In this document: positions 12,058-23,839 of the stretch, in pieces | How the letters are laid out: each line of letters starts with the position of its first letter | How positions within the stretch are numbered: position 1 is the first letter of the stretch | Assembly (NCBI GenBank): GCA_029747015.1 | Contig: JAKOGI010001208.1 | Span: 1-64,000 of the forward strand | Length of the DNA: 64,000 nucleotides | Direction of reading: 5' to 3' | DNA from: Carnegiea gigantea | Lineage: Eukaryota > Streptophyta > Magnoliopsida > Caryophyllales > Cactaceae | Made by a program: the position numbers and the translations under genes | The notes under the pieces: generated by a model | What the model was told of the DNA's origin: nothing | The model's input: the letters and a program-made list of their open reading frames with translations, nothing else | The model's database searches: none

Positions 12058-13790
12058 ATGAGTACACCACAAGGAATTCTTGAAGGACAATCCATTACTC
12101 GCCCTCCTTACTTCAATGGCCAACACTATAGTTGGTGGAAGAATAGGATGGAGAACTATATACAAGTCGAAGACTATGAGTTATGGATGCTCATCAAGAA
12201 CGGGCTTTTTGTTCCCATAAAAACCCTTCCTGAAGGAAAAACAGCTCCCAAAGAACCTCATGAGTTTGATGCTGAGGACTACAAAAAGATGGAGAAAAAT
12301 GCCAAGGCCAAAAAGCTTCTATATTTTGGCCTAGGACCCCATGAATACACTCGCATCTCTGAGTGTGAATCAGCCCAAGCTATCTGGAACGCCCTGCAAG
12401 TTGCTCATGAAGGTACGAGTCAAGTTAAACAATCTAGAATTGAGCTACTTATGCGACAATATGAGTTGTTTGATATAGGTGATCATGAAACTGTGATGGA
12501 CATGTATGCACGGTTCACCCACATCACGAACGAGTTAAAATCCTGGGAAGATCTTTCACCACTGAAGAGTTGGTGAGGAAAATCCTCAGAATTTTACCTC
12601 GTATGTGGGAGGCCAAATTAACAGCCATCCAAGAGGCTAAAGACATGAACAAGATCACCCTCGACGAGTTGATTGGTAATCTCCAGACCTATGAACTCCG
12701 AAAGAACTCACAGCAAAGAGAGGAGCAAAAGAAGGATCGTGGGCTTGCCTTGAAAGCACATGAGGACATTGACTCTGACCTTGAAGATGAAGAAATGGCC
12801 CTAATGTCCAGAAAATTCAAGAAATTCTTCAAAAAGGTCAAGGAGAACAACAAAAGAAAAGACTTCAGTAAGTCCAGAAACACCCCCAAAGAACAGCTCA
12901 CAGGGTGTTTTAAGTGCGGCAAACCAGATCACTTAGTCAAAAATTGCCCTCTGCTTCGAGAAGATCAGATGCCCGAACACCCTCGAAAACAGGGTTGAAA
13001 ACACCCTGTAAACAATCTAGGCAAGCGATTCTCGAAGGCTATGCTGGCTGCTTGGGGAGATTCCTCTGAGGATGAAGGAGAATCTGAAGCTGAAGAAGGG
13101 GTCGTAGCACTTATGGCACAAAGTGATTCAGATTCAGATGATGAATCAACAATCAGCTTCTCAGATCTCAAGAACAAGGTACATGGTCTTAACAAAGCCA
13201 CTTTAGAAGAACTTCTATATAATTTGATAGACACCTGTGCTGATCTAAAAAGAGAAGTTCGTGACCTAGAGCTTGAAAATGAAATTCTCAAAAATGAAAA
13301 ACTCGGTTTACATGAGAATATTAACGTGCTTAGAGAAGACCTCTTTCTAAAAGAAGGCGATTATACACAAGTAGAGAAAAAACTCTTTGAAGTGGAAGAA
13401 ATAGTTGAATCCCTGCTAAATGAAAAGCAGAGCTTGAATGCCACCATAAAAAAATTAGAAACTGATCTTGCCACAAACAAACGCTGGAACAAATCTTCAC
13501 AAGCCCTTGATTAGTTAAACACTTATCACAGTAGAAACAAAAAGGGACTTGGTTACAAGCATAAACGGACCGTTTACCCAATACATAGAAAGTATGTGGG
13601 ATTACCTGAAAACATCGTTTGCTTTCATTGTGGTAAAACGGGTCATTATAGATACACTTGCCCTTTAAGAAAACATGCCAATGAAAAGAATGAAAGATAT
13701 GTGAAACAAATCTGGATTAGAAAAGATGAGCTTTACATGTCTAAAAGAATGGGACCCAAGTGGATCTGGGTTCCCAAAACTAACCCGTGA
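12058..13790 (+). pseudogene. Sirevirus gag (broken)
   Basis: The start is ATG 12058. The N-terminal part has the copia Gag pattern (YFNGQHYSWWKNRM, then a helical region with SRIELLMRQYE). Frame 1 stops at 12576; the similarity moves to frame 3 from about 12550, so there is a frameshift near 12545. Frame 3 continues through a CCHC knuckle (CFKCGKPDHLVKNC, 12906-12947). It has in-frame stops at 12996, 13512 and 13788, a Glu/Lys-rich coiled-coil-like stretch (13150-13480) and a second CCHC knuckle (CFHCGKTGHYRYTC, 13620-13661). The first stop is consistent with CGA to TGA and the second with TGG to TAG. Gag would form the particle and bind RNA; this copy could not do so as read. Confidence 0.88.
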
Positions 13791-13796
13791 TTTGTT

Positions 13797-16700
13797 TTGC
13801 AGGCTGAAGTGAGAGAGAACAACCTTACGAACAACCCCACTAACACCCTTGAAAACAAGCAGTTGTGGTTTGTTGATAGTGGGTGTTCACGGCACATGAC
13901 TGGTGAAAGATCAAATTTTCTTTCACTTACAGCTTTGAATGGTGGGAGTGTAGCATTTGAAAACGGCAAGTCTGGGACAATTGTCGATATAGGTAATATT
14001 GGTAAAACTCTCTCCCACTCAATTGATAATGTGCACTTAGTTGATGGGTTAAAGCACAATTTGCTAAGTGTGTCCCAACTGTGTGACAAGAACAACCTAG
14101 TACTGTTTTAAAAAACACGTTGCTTGGTTGTGAATGACGACACAGGAGATGTTGTGTTGAGGGGGAAGCGATGTCAAAATGTTTATAAAGTTTGTATTTC
14201 CACTCTTCCCCAAAATAATCTGACTTGTTTAAATGCATTAAATGATGATATAATGCTATGGCACAAGAGACTAGGTCATGCAAGCCTGTCCTTGTTAAAC
14301 AAACTTGTTTCCAAAGATTTGGTTGTGGGACTACCTTCCATCAAGTATAATGATGACAAGGTATGTGAAGCTTGTGCAAAAGGAAAACAAGTCAGATCTT
14401 CTTTAAAATATAAAAAGTGTGTAAGCACTACCCGACCTCTTGAATTATTGCATATTGATCTATGTGGTCCCATGAGGATAGCTAGTAGAGGAGGGAAGAG
14501 GTATGTGCTCGTAATTGTGGATGATTACTCTCGATTTACTTGGACTTTATTCTTGACATCCAAGAATGAAACCTTTGAGAAGTTTATTGCCCTTCTCAAA
14601 AGGATTGAAAAGAGAGTAGGACACTCATTGGTAAGCTTGAGGTCTGATCATGGTACTGAATTTGAAAATGCAAGTTTTACAAACTTTTGTAATGAACATG
14701 GTGTTGATCATAACTTCTCAGCCCCGAGAACACCCCAGCAGAATGGGGTGGTTGAACGAAAAAATCGTACCCTAGAAGACATGACTAGAACAATGCTTAT
14801 TGCTAGTGGTCTTCCTAAGAACTTTTGGGCAGAAGCCTTGAACACATCATGTTACATTATAAATAGATGCATGATTAGACCCATTTTGAACAAAACTCCT
14901 TATGAACTTCTCAAAGGCAGAAAACCCAACATTATGCATCTAAGAATATTTGGTTGTAGATGTTTCGTGCATAACAATGGGAAAGATGCCTTAGGAAAGT
15001 TTGATCCAAGGAGTGATGAGGCAATATTTCTTGGTTATTCCTCTCACAGTAAGGCATACAAAGTCTTTAACAAAAGAACCTTGTGTGTTGAGGAAAGTGT
15101 GCATGTGTTTTTTGATGAATCTAACTCTTTGAATGAGAGTGATGCACAGGATGAAGAGTTTGAATTAGGTCTTGTCCAAAAGGAATCGTTGAACCAAGAA
15201 AAACAAGGTGAGAACACCCTGAAGAAAACAGGTACAGAAGCTGTTCCTCAAAATGGCAGGCAAGGTGAGAACCAAACAGGGGGAAACACCGTTAAACCAT
15301 GTTCGGAACCATGCTCTTCAGGAACAAGCTTGCAAACAGGTGCAGAAACAGGATCAGGAGGTGTTCTTGAGCCTGATCCTACACACATTTCAGTTAGAAC
15401 AGAGCATGTGTCTGTCGATCCACTTAATCCAAGACCATTGAAGCACCATAGTTCGCACCCTCTTGATCAAATCTTGCCAGATATTAATACTGGAGTGCAA
15501 ACTAGATATAAACTTAAGAATTTTTGTGCTTTCTATGCTTTTCTTTCTAACATTGAGCCAAAAAGTGTGAATGAAGCTCTTGCAGATTCAGATTGGATCA
15601 CGGCTATGCAAGAAGAGCTTCATCAATTTGAAAGAAACAAAGTATGACACCTTGTACCTCGACCGGCTGAGAGAAAAATTATTGGAACCAAGTGGGTGTT
15701 CCGAAATAAGCTAGATGAGTCAGGAACAGTCACCAGGAACAAGGCAAGGCTGGTTGTTCAAGGTTATAATCAAGAAGAAGGGATCGATTATGAAGAAACC
15801 TTTGCACCAGTTGCTAGAATTGAGGCTATTCGAATCTTAATAGCCTTTGCAGCTCATATGGAAATCAAGCTATATCAAATGGACGTGAAAAGTGCATTCC
15901 TCAACGGATACCTTAAAGAAGAGGTGTATGTCAAACAACCCCCTGGTTTTGAAAATGGTGATTTCCAAATCATGTTTTTAAACTTGACAAAGCACTTTAT
16001 GGTTTAAAACAAGCTCCAAGAGCTTGGTATGAACGGTTGTCAAGTTTTTTACTTGAAAATGATTTTAGAAGAGGCAAGGTAGACAATACCTTGTTTCTAA
16101 AATCTAAGGGGGAACATTTATTGATTGTCCAAATATATGTTGATGACATTATATTTGGTGCAACTCATCATGATTTATGCAATGAATTTTCGAATATGAT
16201 GAGGAGTGAGTTTGAGATGAGCATGATGGGTGAGCTTAACTTTTTCTTAGGCTTACAAATCAAGCAAACTCCAAACGGCACCATGATCCATCAACAAAAG
16301 TATATCAATGAGCTACTTAAGCGTTTTGGGATGGAGTCGGCCAAACTCATGGATACTCCTATTCCTCCTTCAACCAAGTTGGTTATGGATGATGGGAGTC
16401 CCTCAGTTGAGGAGAAACTCTATAGGGGCATGATTGGGTCACTCCTATACCTAACCGCTAGTAGACCGGATATTGTTTTTAGTGTTGGTTTATGTGCCCG
16501 TTTTCAGTCTAATCCTAAGGAAACTCATCTTAAGGCTGTTAAACGGATACTGAGATATTTAAAACATACACCAAATTTAGCTTTATGGTATCCTAGAGGT
16601 TGCAATCTTGATCTTGTTGGATATGCTGATGCTGACTATGCAGGATTCCTAGTTGATAGAAAGAGTACCTCAGGTATGGCTCACTTTCTTGGACCTTGTT

Positions 16701-17035
16701 TGGTATCTTGGGCTACCAAGAAGCAACATTCAGTTGCCATGTCCACAGCAGAAGCTGAATATGTTGCAGTAGCTTCATGTTGTGCTCAACTGCTGTGGAT
16801 AAGACAACAGCTTAAGGACTTTTGTGTTGACACTGGATGCATTCCTATTTTTTGTGATAATACTAGCGCTATTAACATTGCCAAAAACCCATGTCAACAC
16901 AAAAGGACAAAACATATTGACATTCGACATCATTTCTTAAGAGATAATGTGGAAAAAGGCTTTATTTCAATAAATTTTTGCTCCACTGAAAATCAAATTG
17001 CTGATATATTCACTAAAGCACTAAGTAGAGACTAA
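13797..17035 (+). pseudogene. Sirevirus pol: protease, integrase, RT, RNase H (broken)
   Basis: Domain order is copia type. The aspartic protease motif WFVDSGCSRHMTG lies near 13865. The integrase segment is a clean 508-codon reading frame (14124-15647): zinc-binding HKRLGH...CEAC, then the catalytic Asp in HIDLCGP, Asp in SDHGTEF and Glu in ERKNRTLED, all present. RT has [14 protein letters not shown] and YVDD (16136-16147) motifs, and RNase H has ADADYAG and DNTSA motifs. Breaks are in-frame stops at 14109 and 15645 (the second consistent with TGG to TGA), and a frameshift near 15965 that moves RT from frame 3 to frame 2. Protease, RT and RNase H catalytic residues remain visible. Confidence 0.9.
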
Positions 17036-17518
17036 TTCGAGAGAAACAGACTGGAATTGGGGTTGGTGAAAACACCCTGAAAACACCCTGAGAACACCTG
17101 TTCTCAGAGTTAGACCAAGCTGACAAAAACACCTTATAATACCTGTTCTATCCCCTCGTTTGCATTTCTTGTTATTAAAACAGTGGTCTATGGTTAACGA
17201 ATATGTGTAGTCTTGTGTGCTACTATGATTATATGTGAAGACTGCTGTCTTGGGAGATGGAGAAAGAGTATTCATGACAGACCTTGGAATGAGAGAAGCA
17301 TGTTCAAGAACAGGCGGCTCGAACAGGTATGCCTTGATTGTCATTAACGTATGCTGCCTTCTTAAATTCTAGGTGTTCCCTAGGTGGCCCTTCATAACGG
17401 GTAGGGAATTTAAAAAACCCCCCTTGCGTGTGTCTGTCTTCCCCGTCTTGCTCTCTCCTCTGTTCTTGCTTTCAAACCCTAGCAAAATCCTCAAAACCCG
17501 AAATTCTTCCTTGCGATA
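17036..17518 (+). other. Spacer between Sirevirus pol and the env-like region
   Basis: No ORF is supported here. It holds two AACACCCT motifs 11 bases apart (17071 and 17082) and then a pyrimidine-rich stretch ending just before an ATG. This may act as the leader of a subgenomic or spliced message for the downstream ORFs, but no splice site is convincing. Confidence 0.4.
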
Positions 17519-17929
17519 ATGGCTCCCAAAACTGATTCTTCATCAATCTCTGAGAGTAACAACATGATTATACCCTCGATTCCGGCTCCTCCTCGCCCAA
17601 TTATCCACACAATCTTCGGGTATCTCAATCGGTTAAACCTCAAAAGTATTGGGCTTGAGTTGAATGATATTCCCTACTCCTTCGGTTGAAAATTAGTGGT
17701 GTATGTGGGAACAATCCCTTGTCCCATTTCTTCTGAAGCTGTTGTTGGTTCTTCGGGTTTCCAAGACCAATTCTTGGAGAACCCAGAAACCCTCTTTGGG
17801 CATTTTGAACCCTGTTCTTCTGCGCTATTCCCAGAAATAACTCAAAGAACAGGGGATGCGTTCTTCGATGATCTGTTCATGGATCTGAAGGAGGACTTTG
17901 GTGAGAAAATAGAAGAAAGTCATGTCTAA
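17519..17929 (+). pseudogene. Small ORF upstream of the env-like ORF
   Basis: Frame 2 opens at ATG 17519, directly after a TTGCGATA leader. It reads 56 codons to a TGA at 17687, then continues in the same frame to 17929, for about 136 codons in total. The product is Ser/Pro-rich at the N-terminus and acidic at the C-terminus (DDLFMDLKEDFGEKIEE). I do not recognise a domain. It lies 53 bases before the env-like ORF in a different frame, so it may be the original N-terminal part of that protein displaced by a frameshift, or a separate small protein. Confidence 0.4.
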
Positions 17930-17982
17930 GGGGATGACTCTGTTCCTCTAGTCTCTCAAACTAGAGAGAAGAGAAAAAGGGT

Positions 17983-19560
17983 GTGAAGATGGTGGCTAGG
18001 CGCACCCGAACGCCAAGAACACGACCACCACCAAGGTCTCGCCCTTCTCTAACTCCCTCTTCTCCTCCTTCTAAACCTTCTCGCAAATCTGCGAGAATTG
18101 CTTTCAGATCGACCCCCAGATCCTCCAAACCTTCTGCTCCAGTTATTGAGGAGGTTTCCTCTTCCTCCTCGAACCTTTCTGGTTCTGATTCCGAGGATCC
18201 CTCCTTCAAACAAGGGACCCCCGTGTTCTCAGAATCCTCTGATGAACAAAACCCTTCAAAACCAATCACCACTTCTTCTAAACCTTCAGCCTCAAAAACA
18301 CCCCTCAAGAGGAAACCGAAAACAACCCCTCTTTCCAAAATTGCATCCTCGGCTCCTCAAATAAAAAAGACCAAATTGTCCACTCCCTCTCCCCTGTCTG
18401 AGAAACACGCGCAATTCCTCCGGCGCAATGTTGTGAGGGGAAAGGTAGTGAACATACCCTTCCTTGAGGAACTTGGGCTGGGGGTGTTCTTGACCAAGCT
18501 TCGAGCCCAAGGCTGGCTTGGGTTGTTTGCAAACACCCAGCAAGGGTGTTCTGTGCCCGAGTTGGCTGACTTCTATGCCAACTGCTCTGTCACAAATGGG
18601 GTGGTGACAAGTGCTGTCAATGAGTGGCATTTCTCCTTCGATGCAGCCACTCTTGGTGACATTCTGGGCATCCCCTCCCGTGGATTTGCTGTGTATGTGA
18701 AGGGAGGACAAAACTGTCCTAGAGACAGCCAGGCTCCTGGAGATATCCAAGCGGGTCAGCCAGAAACAGAGCCTGAGAACACCCTCCTTGTAAAAAAGGG
18801 TGATCTGATCCCTCTTCACCAACTACTTTTCATGTTCGTCATTAAGAACGTGATTCCAAGGGGTCAAGGGAGAAACTCAGCAGAGCTTTTTGATCAGTGC
18901 CTGGTCGACTTCTTGGATAGGGAGGAACCCATAAATCTTCCTGCTATCATGATTCGCCACATTAGGTGAATTGCGAACACCACCAGAAACCATGATCTCG
19001 GGTATGGGTTCTTGCTGACCAAGGTGTTTGAGCACTTTGGTATTGAGCTTAAACGGAGAGTGCCAGCTCAACTGATTGATGAAATTAGCGTTGACACCCT
19101 AATGGGGTGTGACTTTGACGTTGGCCATGGGTCAACTCACAAACAGGGTCTTCGACCACCTCGACCTCCTGTTTCTGAGAAACCCAGTCCCACTGTTGAA
19201 GCTGTTCTTGAGGATAATGCACGCCTCAAAGAAGAGCTTTCTGCTGTGAAGTCTGCTCTTGAAGCAGAGAAGGCCATCTCAGCTAAACGCCACGAAGAAC
19301 TCCTTGCACTCCTCTCTGATCTTGCTCCCAGTATTCCTCCACTGCAATCAAGACCACACCCTACCCCTTGATTGTATAGATTGTTCTCTCGCTCTCCGCT
19401 CCTCCCCTTGTTGTTTTTCTTTGGCATTGCACTTGGCATTGTTCTCTGCGTGCTTACTTGTCGTAACTGTTTTGCAACCACCCGTTACTTTTTTCTTTCA
19501 ATGCTGTTCTTGCTTTTTAATGATGCCAAAAGGGGGAAGACGAACCATTCCTTGACAAAT
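17983..19560 (+). pseudogene. Sirevirus env-like ORF with coiled coil and C-terminal membrane segment (broken)
   Basis: A frame 1 ORF of 328 codons starts at ATG 17983 with a Pro/Arg/Ser-rich basic region. An acidic Ser-rich stretch follows, then a folded-looking domain (about residues 138-328) of the kind found in plant retroelement ORFs annotated as putative plant transposon protein. It stops at TGA 18967. The same frame continues to 19368 with a coiled coil (NARLKEELSAVKSALEAEK) and has a second TGA at 19369. Still in frame, a hydrophobic run follows (LFFFGIALGIVLCVL). Coiled coil plus C-terminal membrane helix is the arrangement reported for SIRE env-like proteins. The first stop is consistent with CGA to TGA. 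Function is unproven for the family. Confidence 0.65.
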
Positions 19561-19661
19561 ATTGACCCTCTTTCAATTTGGAAGACTCGGACCTTAGTGG
19601 ATAACCAAATCAATCAGCATACATGGTTCTCAAATTTGTTTTTAATATTTGTCAATATGGT

Positions 19662-19738
19662 CACTTGGTTTGTCATCATCAAAAAGGGGGAATTTGTTGA
19701 GTTATTATATTTAGTTTTGATGATGACAAATCCAAGTG
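19662..19738 (+). promoter_or_regulatory. Hairpin enclosing Sirevirus PPT and 3' LTR start
   Basis: TTTGTCATCATCAAAA (19669-19684) is the exact reverse complement of TTTTGATGATGACAAA (19715-19730). Pairing extends outward by CACTTGG (19662-19668) with CCAAGTG, leaving one unpaired base. The 30-base loop holds the purine tract AGGGGGAA and the first 20 bases of the LTR. Confidence 0.8.
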
Positions 19739-20510
19739 TAAAAAAATTGTCCAAGTAATGTTGCTCCAAACACGATCTCCAAACAGGCCTAACTGGTGTT
19801 TGTGATCTTTATTGTATTAACTGGTTTGCTACATGTGAGAACAAGTCTTCAAAACAGGTTTTACTTGGTGATTCTATATTAAGTCAAGAACACCACCTCG
19901 ACAGTTGATTGTAAGGCATGTTCCTGAACTCTAGCAATGCAAAGAACAACCCCAGCAAACAAGGTGGCCTTGGTGTTCACAGCAGCTCTACAAATCTTGG
20001 ACAAGATGACTGGTTCAAAACAAGAAGTCTTGGGTATATAGGTTTTATTTATTTAGACTCTTGTTAATATGCCAATATTGAAAACGTCATTTTAAACACC
20101 TCTTGAATCGGTATTTGCGCTAAGTGCTTCAGAACACCAGTTGCGAACAACCCTGCAAACAGGGTGCCTAGGGTGTTTCTGAACTGAAGTGGCCATACCC
20201 GGTTATCTTGGAAAATTTATTTCGGTTGGCCAAGATCTCCAGAATACTTTCTTTAAATTCCAAGATTGCTATTTTTCTGGAAAGGATATTTCTTGAAAAT
20301 ATTATGGGAGATTTGCGAAAATAGGTTTTGGGAGAATTGCCAAAACTAAAAGATTCCCTTTGCCTATATTTTCGGATATGATAAAATTTCAAAAGCTGAA
20401 GATTTCTGGTTGTCATTTGCATCTTCTTCACGACTATGGGAAGATAAGGGTTATCTCTTATGATAACAATTCACCCCCCCACTTGTGGTTGTATACTCAC
20501 GAATTTAACA
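19695..20510 (+). repeat. Sirevirus 3' LTR (816 bp, internally deleted)
   Basis: It begins TGTTGAG after the purine tract and ends TTTAACA. Compared with the 5' LTR it lacks 778 bases. The junction matches 5' LTR positions 11180 and 11958, both of which read ACAA, so the deletion is flanked by 4-bp microhomology. Confidence 0.9.
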
Positions 20511-20560
20511 AGAAGTTAAGAAAGCGTAACGCTTCTAGCCTAGGGGCTGGGGGTGTTACA

Positions 20561-23376
20561 TTGATGGTATCAGAGCAAAGGTCCTGCGACCATAGGTTGC
20601 GACCCGAGTCTTGCATTTCATATAGTCGCCTAGGAACGTATTTAGGATGAGGTGCTATATGCCGTGCCTTTGTGTGCAAATGCGCTCCTTGTTGTGAAAG
20701 TCAGTGTGTCTAATGGGCTATGCATGGCTTTAGTGAACTTATTGATTGTATAAGTGAGCCTTATATTAGAGTGTGGACTGAATGACTCGCGTATTCATGA
20801 ATGAGCTAAGTGTTAGCTTAGCAGCGATTGCTTTATAAATGGGCCTTGATGATTTAAATCAAAGGTTTAAAGTGTACTTAGGTTCAACTCGAACGGTTGA
20901 AAATGTTTGAACTCTAAGCATATTCTTACCCCTAAGGTACGATTTACTCCTCGGGCCTCATAATGGAGTGAGTAGACGTACTTAATGATTGGTAGGAATA
21001 GGCTAGAGGTAGTTGGACTATTTCTCGTTTGAAAACCTAGAGATTTTGAAAGTTTAGACTTTTCTAAATAGTGAATTAAGATGTTTGCTTCGCATTGAAA
21101 GACCCTTCTAATTATGTGGTTAGGTTTTAATGCCGCATTTGAAAGCTTGCATTTGCTTTATAATCACACTTGAGTCTCTGCTACTGTTGTAAGTTTCTAT
21201 GCGTAACTAAACGTTTTGCATGCCTGTCTGCCAAGATGCATATGTTGCTTGATGTATAAATGACAAGTTATAAGGGACTAAGAATTACCCCTCTTGACTA
21301 AAAGCTTCTTTTTGACAATAAGCCTTTTTACGTGAATGTTTGATTGTTAAGAAGGCTGAGTGATGGCTTCGTGTGTGCGCATGCCAATATGAGCGATTGT
21401 GGCAGAGTCCTGTTGATTGTGACCTAAGTGTTATCCCATATGTGTTATTGACACTTAGATTCGTTCTTATGCCTGTTAGTCGGTTGATGGCTAATTTTTA
21501 ATGATTTTGACAAGTTTCAAGACATACCTTGACCTTAGTTTGCAAATGAGAAATGCAATCCTGTATGCCCTTCTAAATGACCCCTTATGTGACATTAGTT
21601 GTGAACTTGAAACCATGGCATATTGCACAATGTACGGACCTTGAAAGCTTATATAGTCACTTAGAATGATATGCAGGGCCAACTGTATGTTTATTAACTG
21701 ACGGTAAAGTAAGTAAGCTATGTGGTGCTTCTTCGACTTGATTCTTATTGGGTATGTCACTTAATTAGCCAAAGAATTCAACCTACATGAGTTGTTGCTT
21801 CGTGTAGTCATAGTTAGCTAATCACTGCATAGCGTATAGTCCTTATGTTGTGGTTAAATTGCTGATTGTGCACATATACCATAGTGTGATTGCGCGATTG
21901 TAACCTTTGCTTTGAAATGTTTATCTCTGAATGCATCATTAAATGGCATGCTAGAATAATCATGATTGTAAGGGAGTTACTCATCTTCTATTCGAACTAA
22001 GGTCTATGCCTCTTATGTTTGATTGAGTGGCCAGTTACTTATACGCCTAGTAAAAAGATCTTGTGATGTAGGAGTTCGCATTCGCAATTGTATATGCCTT
22101 GTACATTCTATACTTTAGCCACACCACGTGCTAGCACACCCGTGACTCTAGTTGGATGCTTGACCTTAAGGCATATGAATAGATATGTGGGGGGAAAAAA
22201 AATCAATCAACCCCTCGCAAGGTTCAACCGAGTGTCCTGGCATAATAAGGTTGAGTTTGCTTGTATTGTGTTGTGCATGATGAGCTTTAGGTGATATATG
22301 ATATGAAAACCTTGAATGATGCTTCGCTAGACATAATGCGTGCTGCTGATGCTGTCTTACCATACTTTGGCTATTATGTTAGGCTATCCCTCCAACTAGT
22401 TATCTGGTAGCTAGGCCTGGTACCGTTTCGCATATTACCATTACTGTTTCTCAAGATGCATCTATATATGCACGTATTCACGTATGAGCACCTCAAATGT
22501 GTTGGTTGAACTTAGAGTCATATAGGAGTCTTTGCCATAACCTTTCATTGAGTTGTGAGGCGTAGTTGTCAATATAACCAACCAGAATGATGTATGAGTT
22601 GCCAAAAGGCAACGCTAGCCATAAGAACCGTGTACCAAACCCACCACAACCCAGAAACCATATATTTACTCCCCTATATAATTGATGTGTGGATCTGTAC
22701 GGACCTATTACTGCGCGTCAACCCATATTCTTGTTATCTAACCTCCCAAGTTATATCCTTGCGTGATTAATGGTGGTCGAACTTGTTATACGCTTTCATG
22801 TTGTTTACCACATATACATGATGGATTAATTCATGTTGCATGTAATTCTTGGGTAAAAACGTTGAGTTATTGATTTCATGCTATGTCATTGTGCCCAAGG
22901 TGAACCTACGTGATACTATGAATTGTTCTTATCACTCTAGAGTGTCATAGAGGTCTCAGGGTTAATTGTTATGACCCTTGTTTGTTGCGGCCTGAAGTCA
23001 TACCCTTGGACACCAACCCATAGCGATACATGTGCATAGAACTCCTCGTCATGATATGAGTAGTGTGTAGGTGATTCAAAGTCCTCATCCCTTTTTGAAA
23101 TAAGTTTAATATGGTTTTCCATGCCAACTCATTTGCCTCACTTCAATGCGATTTGCCCTCGGCGCCTAAATAGAGCGAGTAGACGCCTGAAGAGATTGGC
23201 GAGGAGGAGACTGGATACCATAAGACATTTTCCTTTGATTTAAAAAGAAGTAGTGATTGCAAAATGGAACCTTTTGGAAACCCACCGTGTAGATCTTACC
23301 TGCGCACGTTCATTTTAGGAAAAACCGAACTTAGATTTGGAATTTCGAGGACGAAATTCTTTTAAGGGGGGAAGAA
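20561..23376 (+). mobile_element. LARD internal region, copy 2 (non-coding)
   Basis: PBS TGGTATCAGAGC is at 20565-20576 and the PPT at 23364-23376; length is 2816 bp. No coding capacity is visible. It shares many diagnostic bases with copy 3 against copy 1, including a three-base AAG insertion near 23248, so copies 2 and 3 are the most recent duplicates of each other. Confidence 0.85.
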
Positions 23377-23808
23377 TGTAAGACCCACCTTCGTTACTTT
23401 CATGTTAAGTTGCCTGTCTTGCTTTTATGTTATAAAATCGTATTTTTAGTAACTGTGTGAGTTTTTAACGATTAAATTCATTAAAAAGAATGGTTATTTG
23501 ATTAATGTTATTATCGATGTTACTTATTTATAAAATTATCGAATCAACGCTAAACCAGTTTTTAAAATCGTTTTCTGTTTTACTTGGCCGATTTCCAAAG
23601 TTTAAACTGAAATGTTAATTGTGGGCTGTTTCAATTCGGGTTTAGCCTAACCATTAGCGAGTACGGACCGGAATTTAGTTGAATGATGTAAATTGAGTAA
23701 AAAAAAAAAAGAAAAGGAATTGGATCAAATGGGGGGGAAGTCGGGTCTCAGGGAAAACCCGAGACCCCGACCCCTTCACCCGCTCGCGCTCTCTCTCTCT
23801 ACCGCAGC

Positions 23809-23839
<31 letters not shown>

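Larger units (their letters stand above)
10395..20510 (+). mobile_element. Sirevirus-type Ty1/copia retrotransposon (SIRE/Maximus-like), nested in LTR2
   Basis: Unequal LTRs (10395-12001 and 19695-20510) flank gag, protease, integrase, RT and RNase H in copia order. An extra ORF lies between pol and the 3' LTR, and more than one GGGGGA-type purine tract precedes the 3' LTR. An env-like ORF and multiple PPT-like motifs are Sirevirus traits. Flanks are AGAAA on the left and AGAAG on the right, an imperfect 5-bp target duplication of host sequence that reads AAGAAGTT in LTR1. The coding region has at least two frameshifts and several in-frame stops. By eye the alignable LTR portions differ at about 2 percent of sites. 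Confidence 0.9.
6390..20560 (+). repeat. LARD LTR2, split by nested Sirevirus
   Basis: The LTR runs 6390-10394, is interrupted by the Sirevirus, and resumes at 20511-20560, giving about 4.05 kb of LTR sequence. It begins TGTAAGACCC and ends GGGTGTTACA. It is the outlier of the four: it has one copy rather than two of the ATGAAAAGAATGAAAA motif and many private substitutions. The insertion point is about 45 bases from the LTR end, so the PBS-proximal terminus is intact. Confidence 0.92.

Noticed and set aside
17961..18338. Glu/Gly-rich minus-strand ORF opposite the env-like ORF
   Set aside because: It is the antisense shadow of the Pro/Ser/Arg-rich plus-strand frame.
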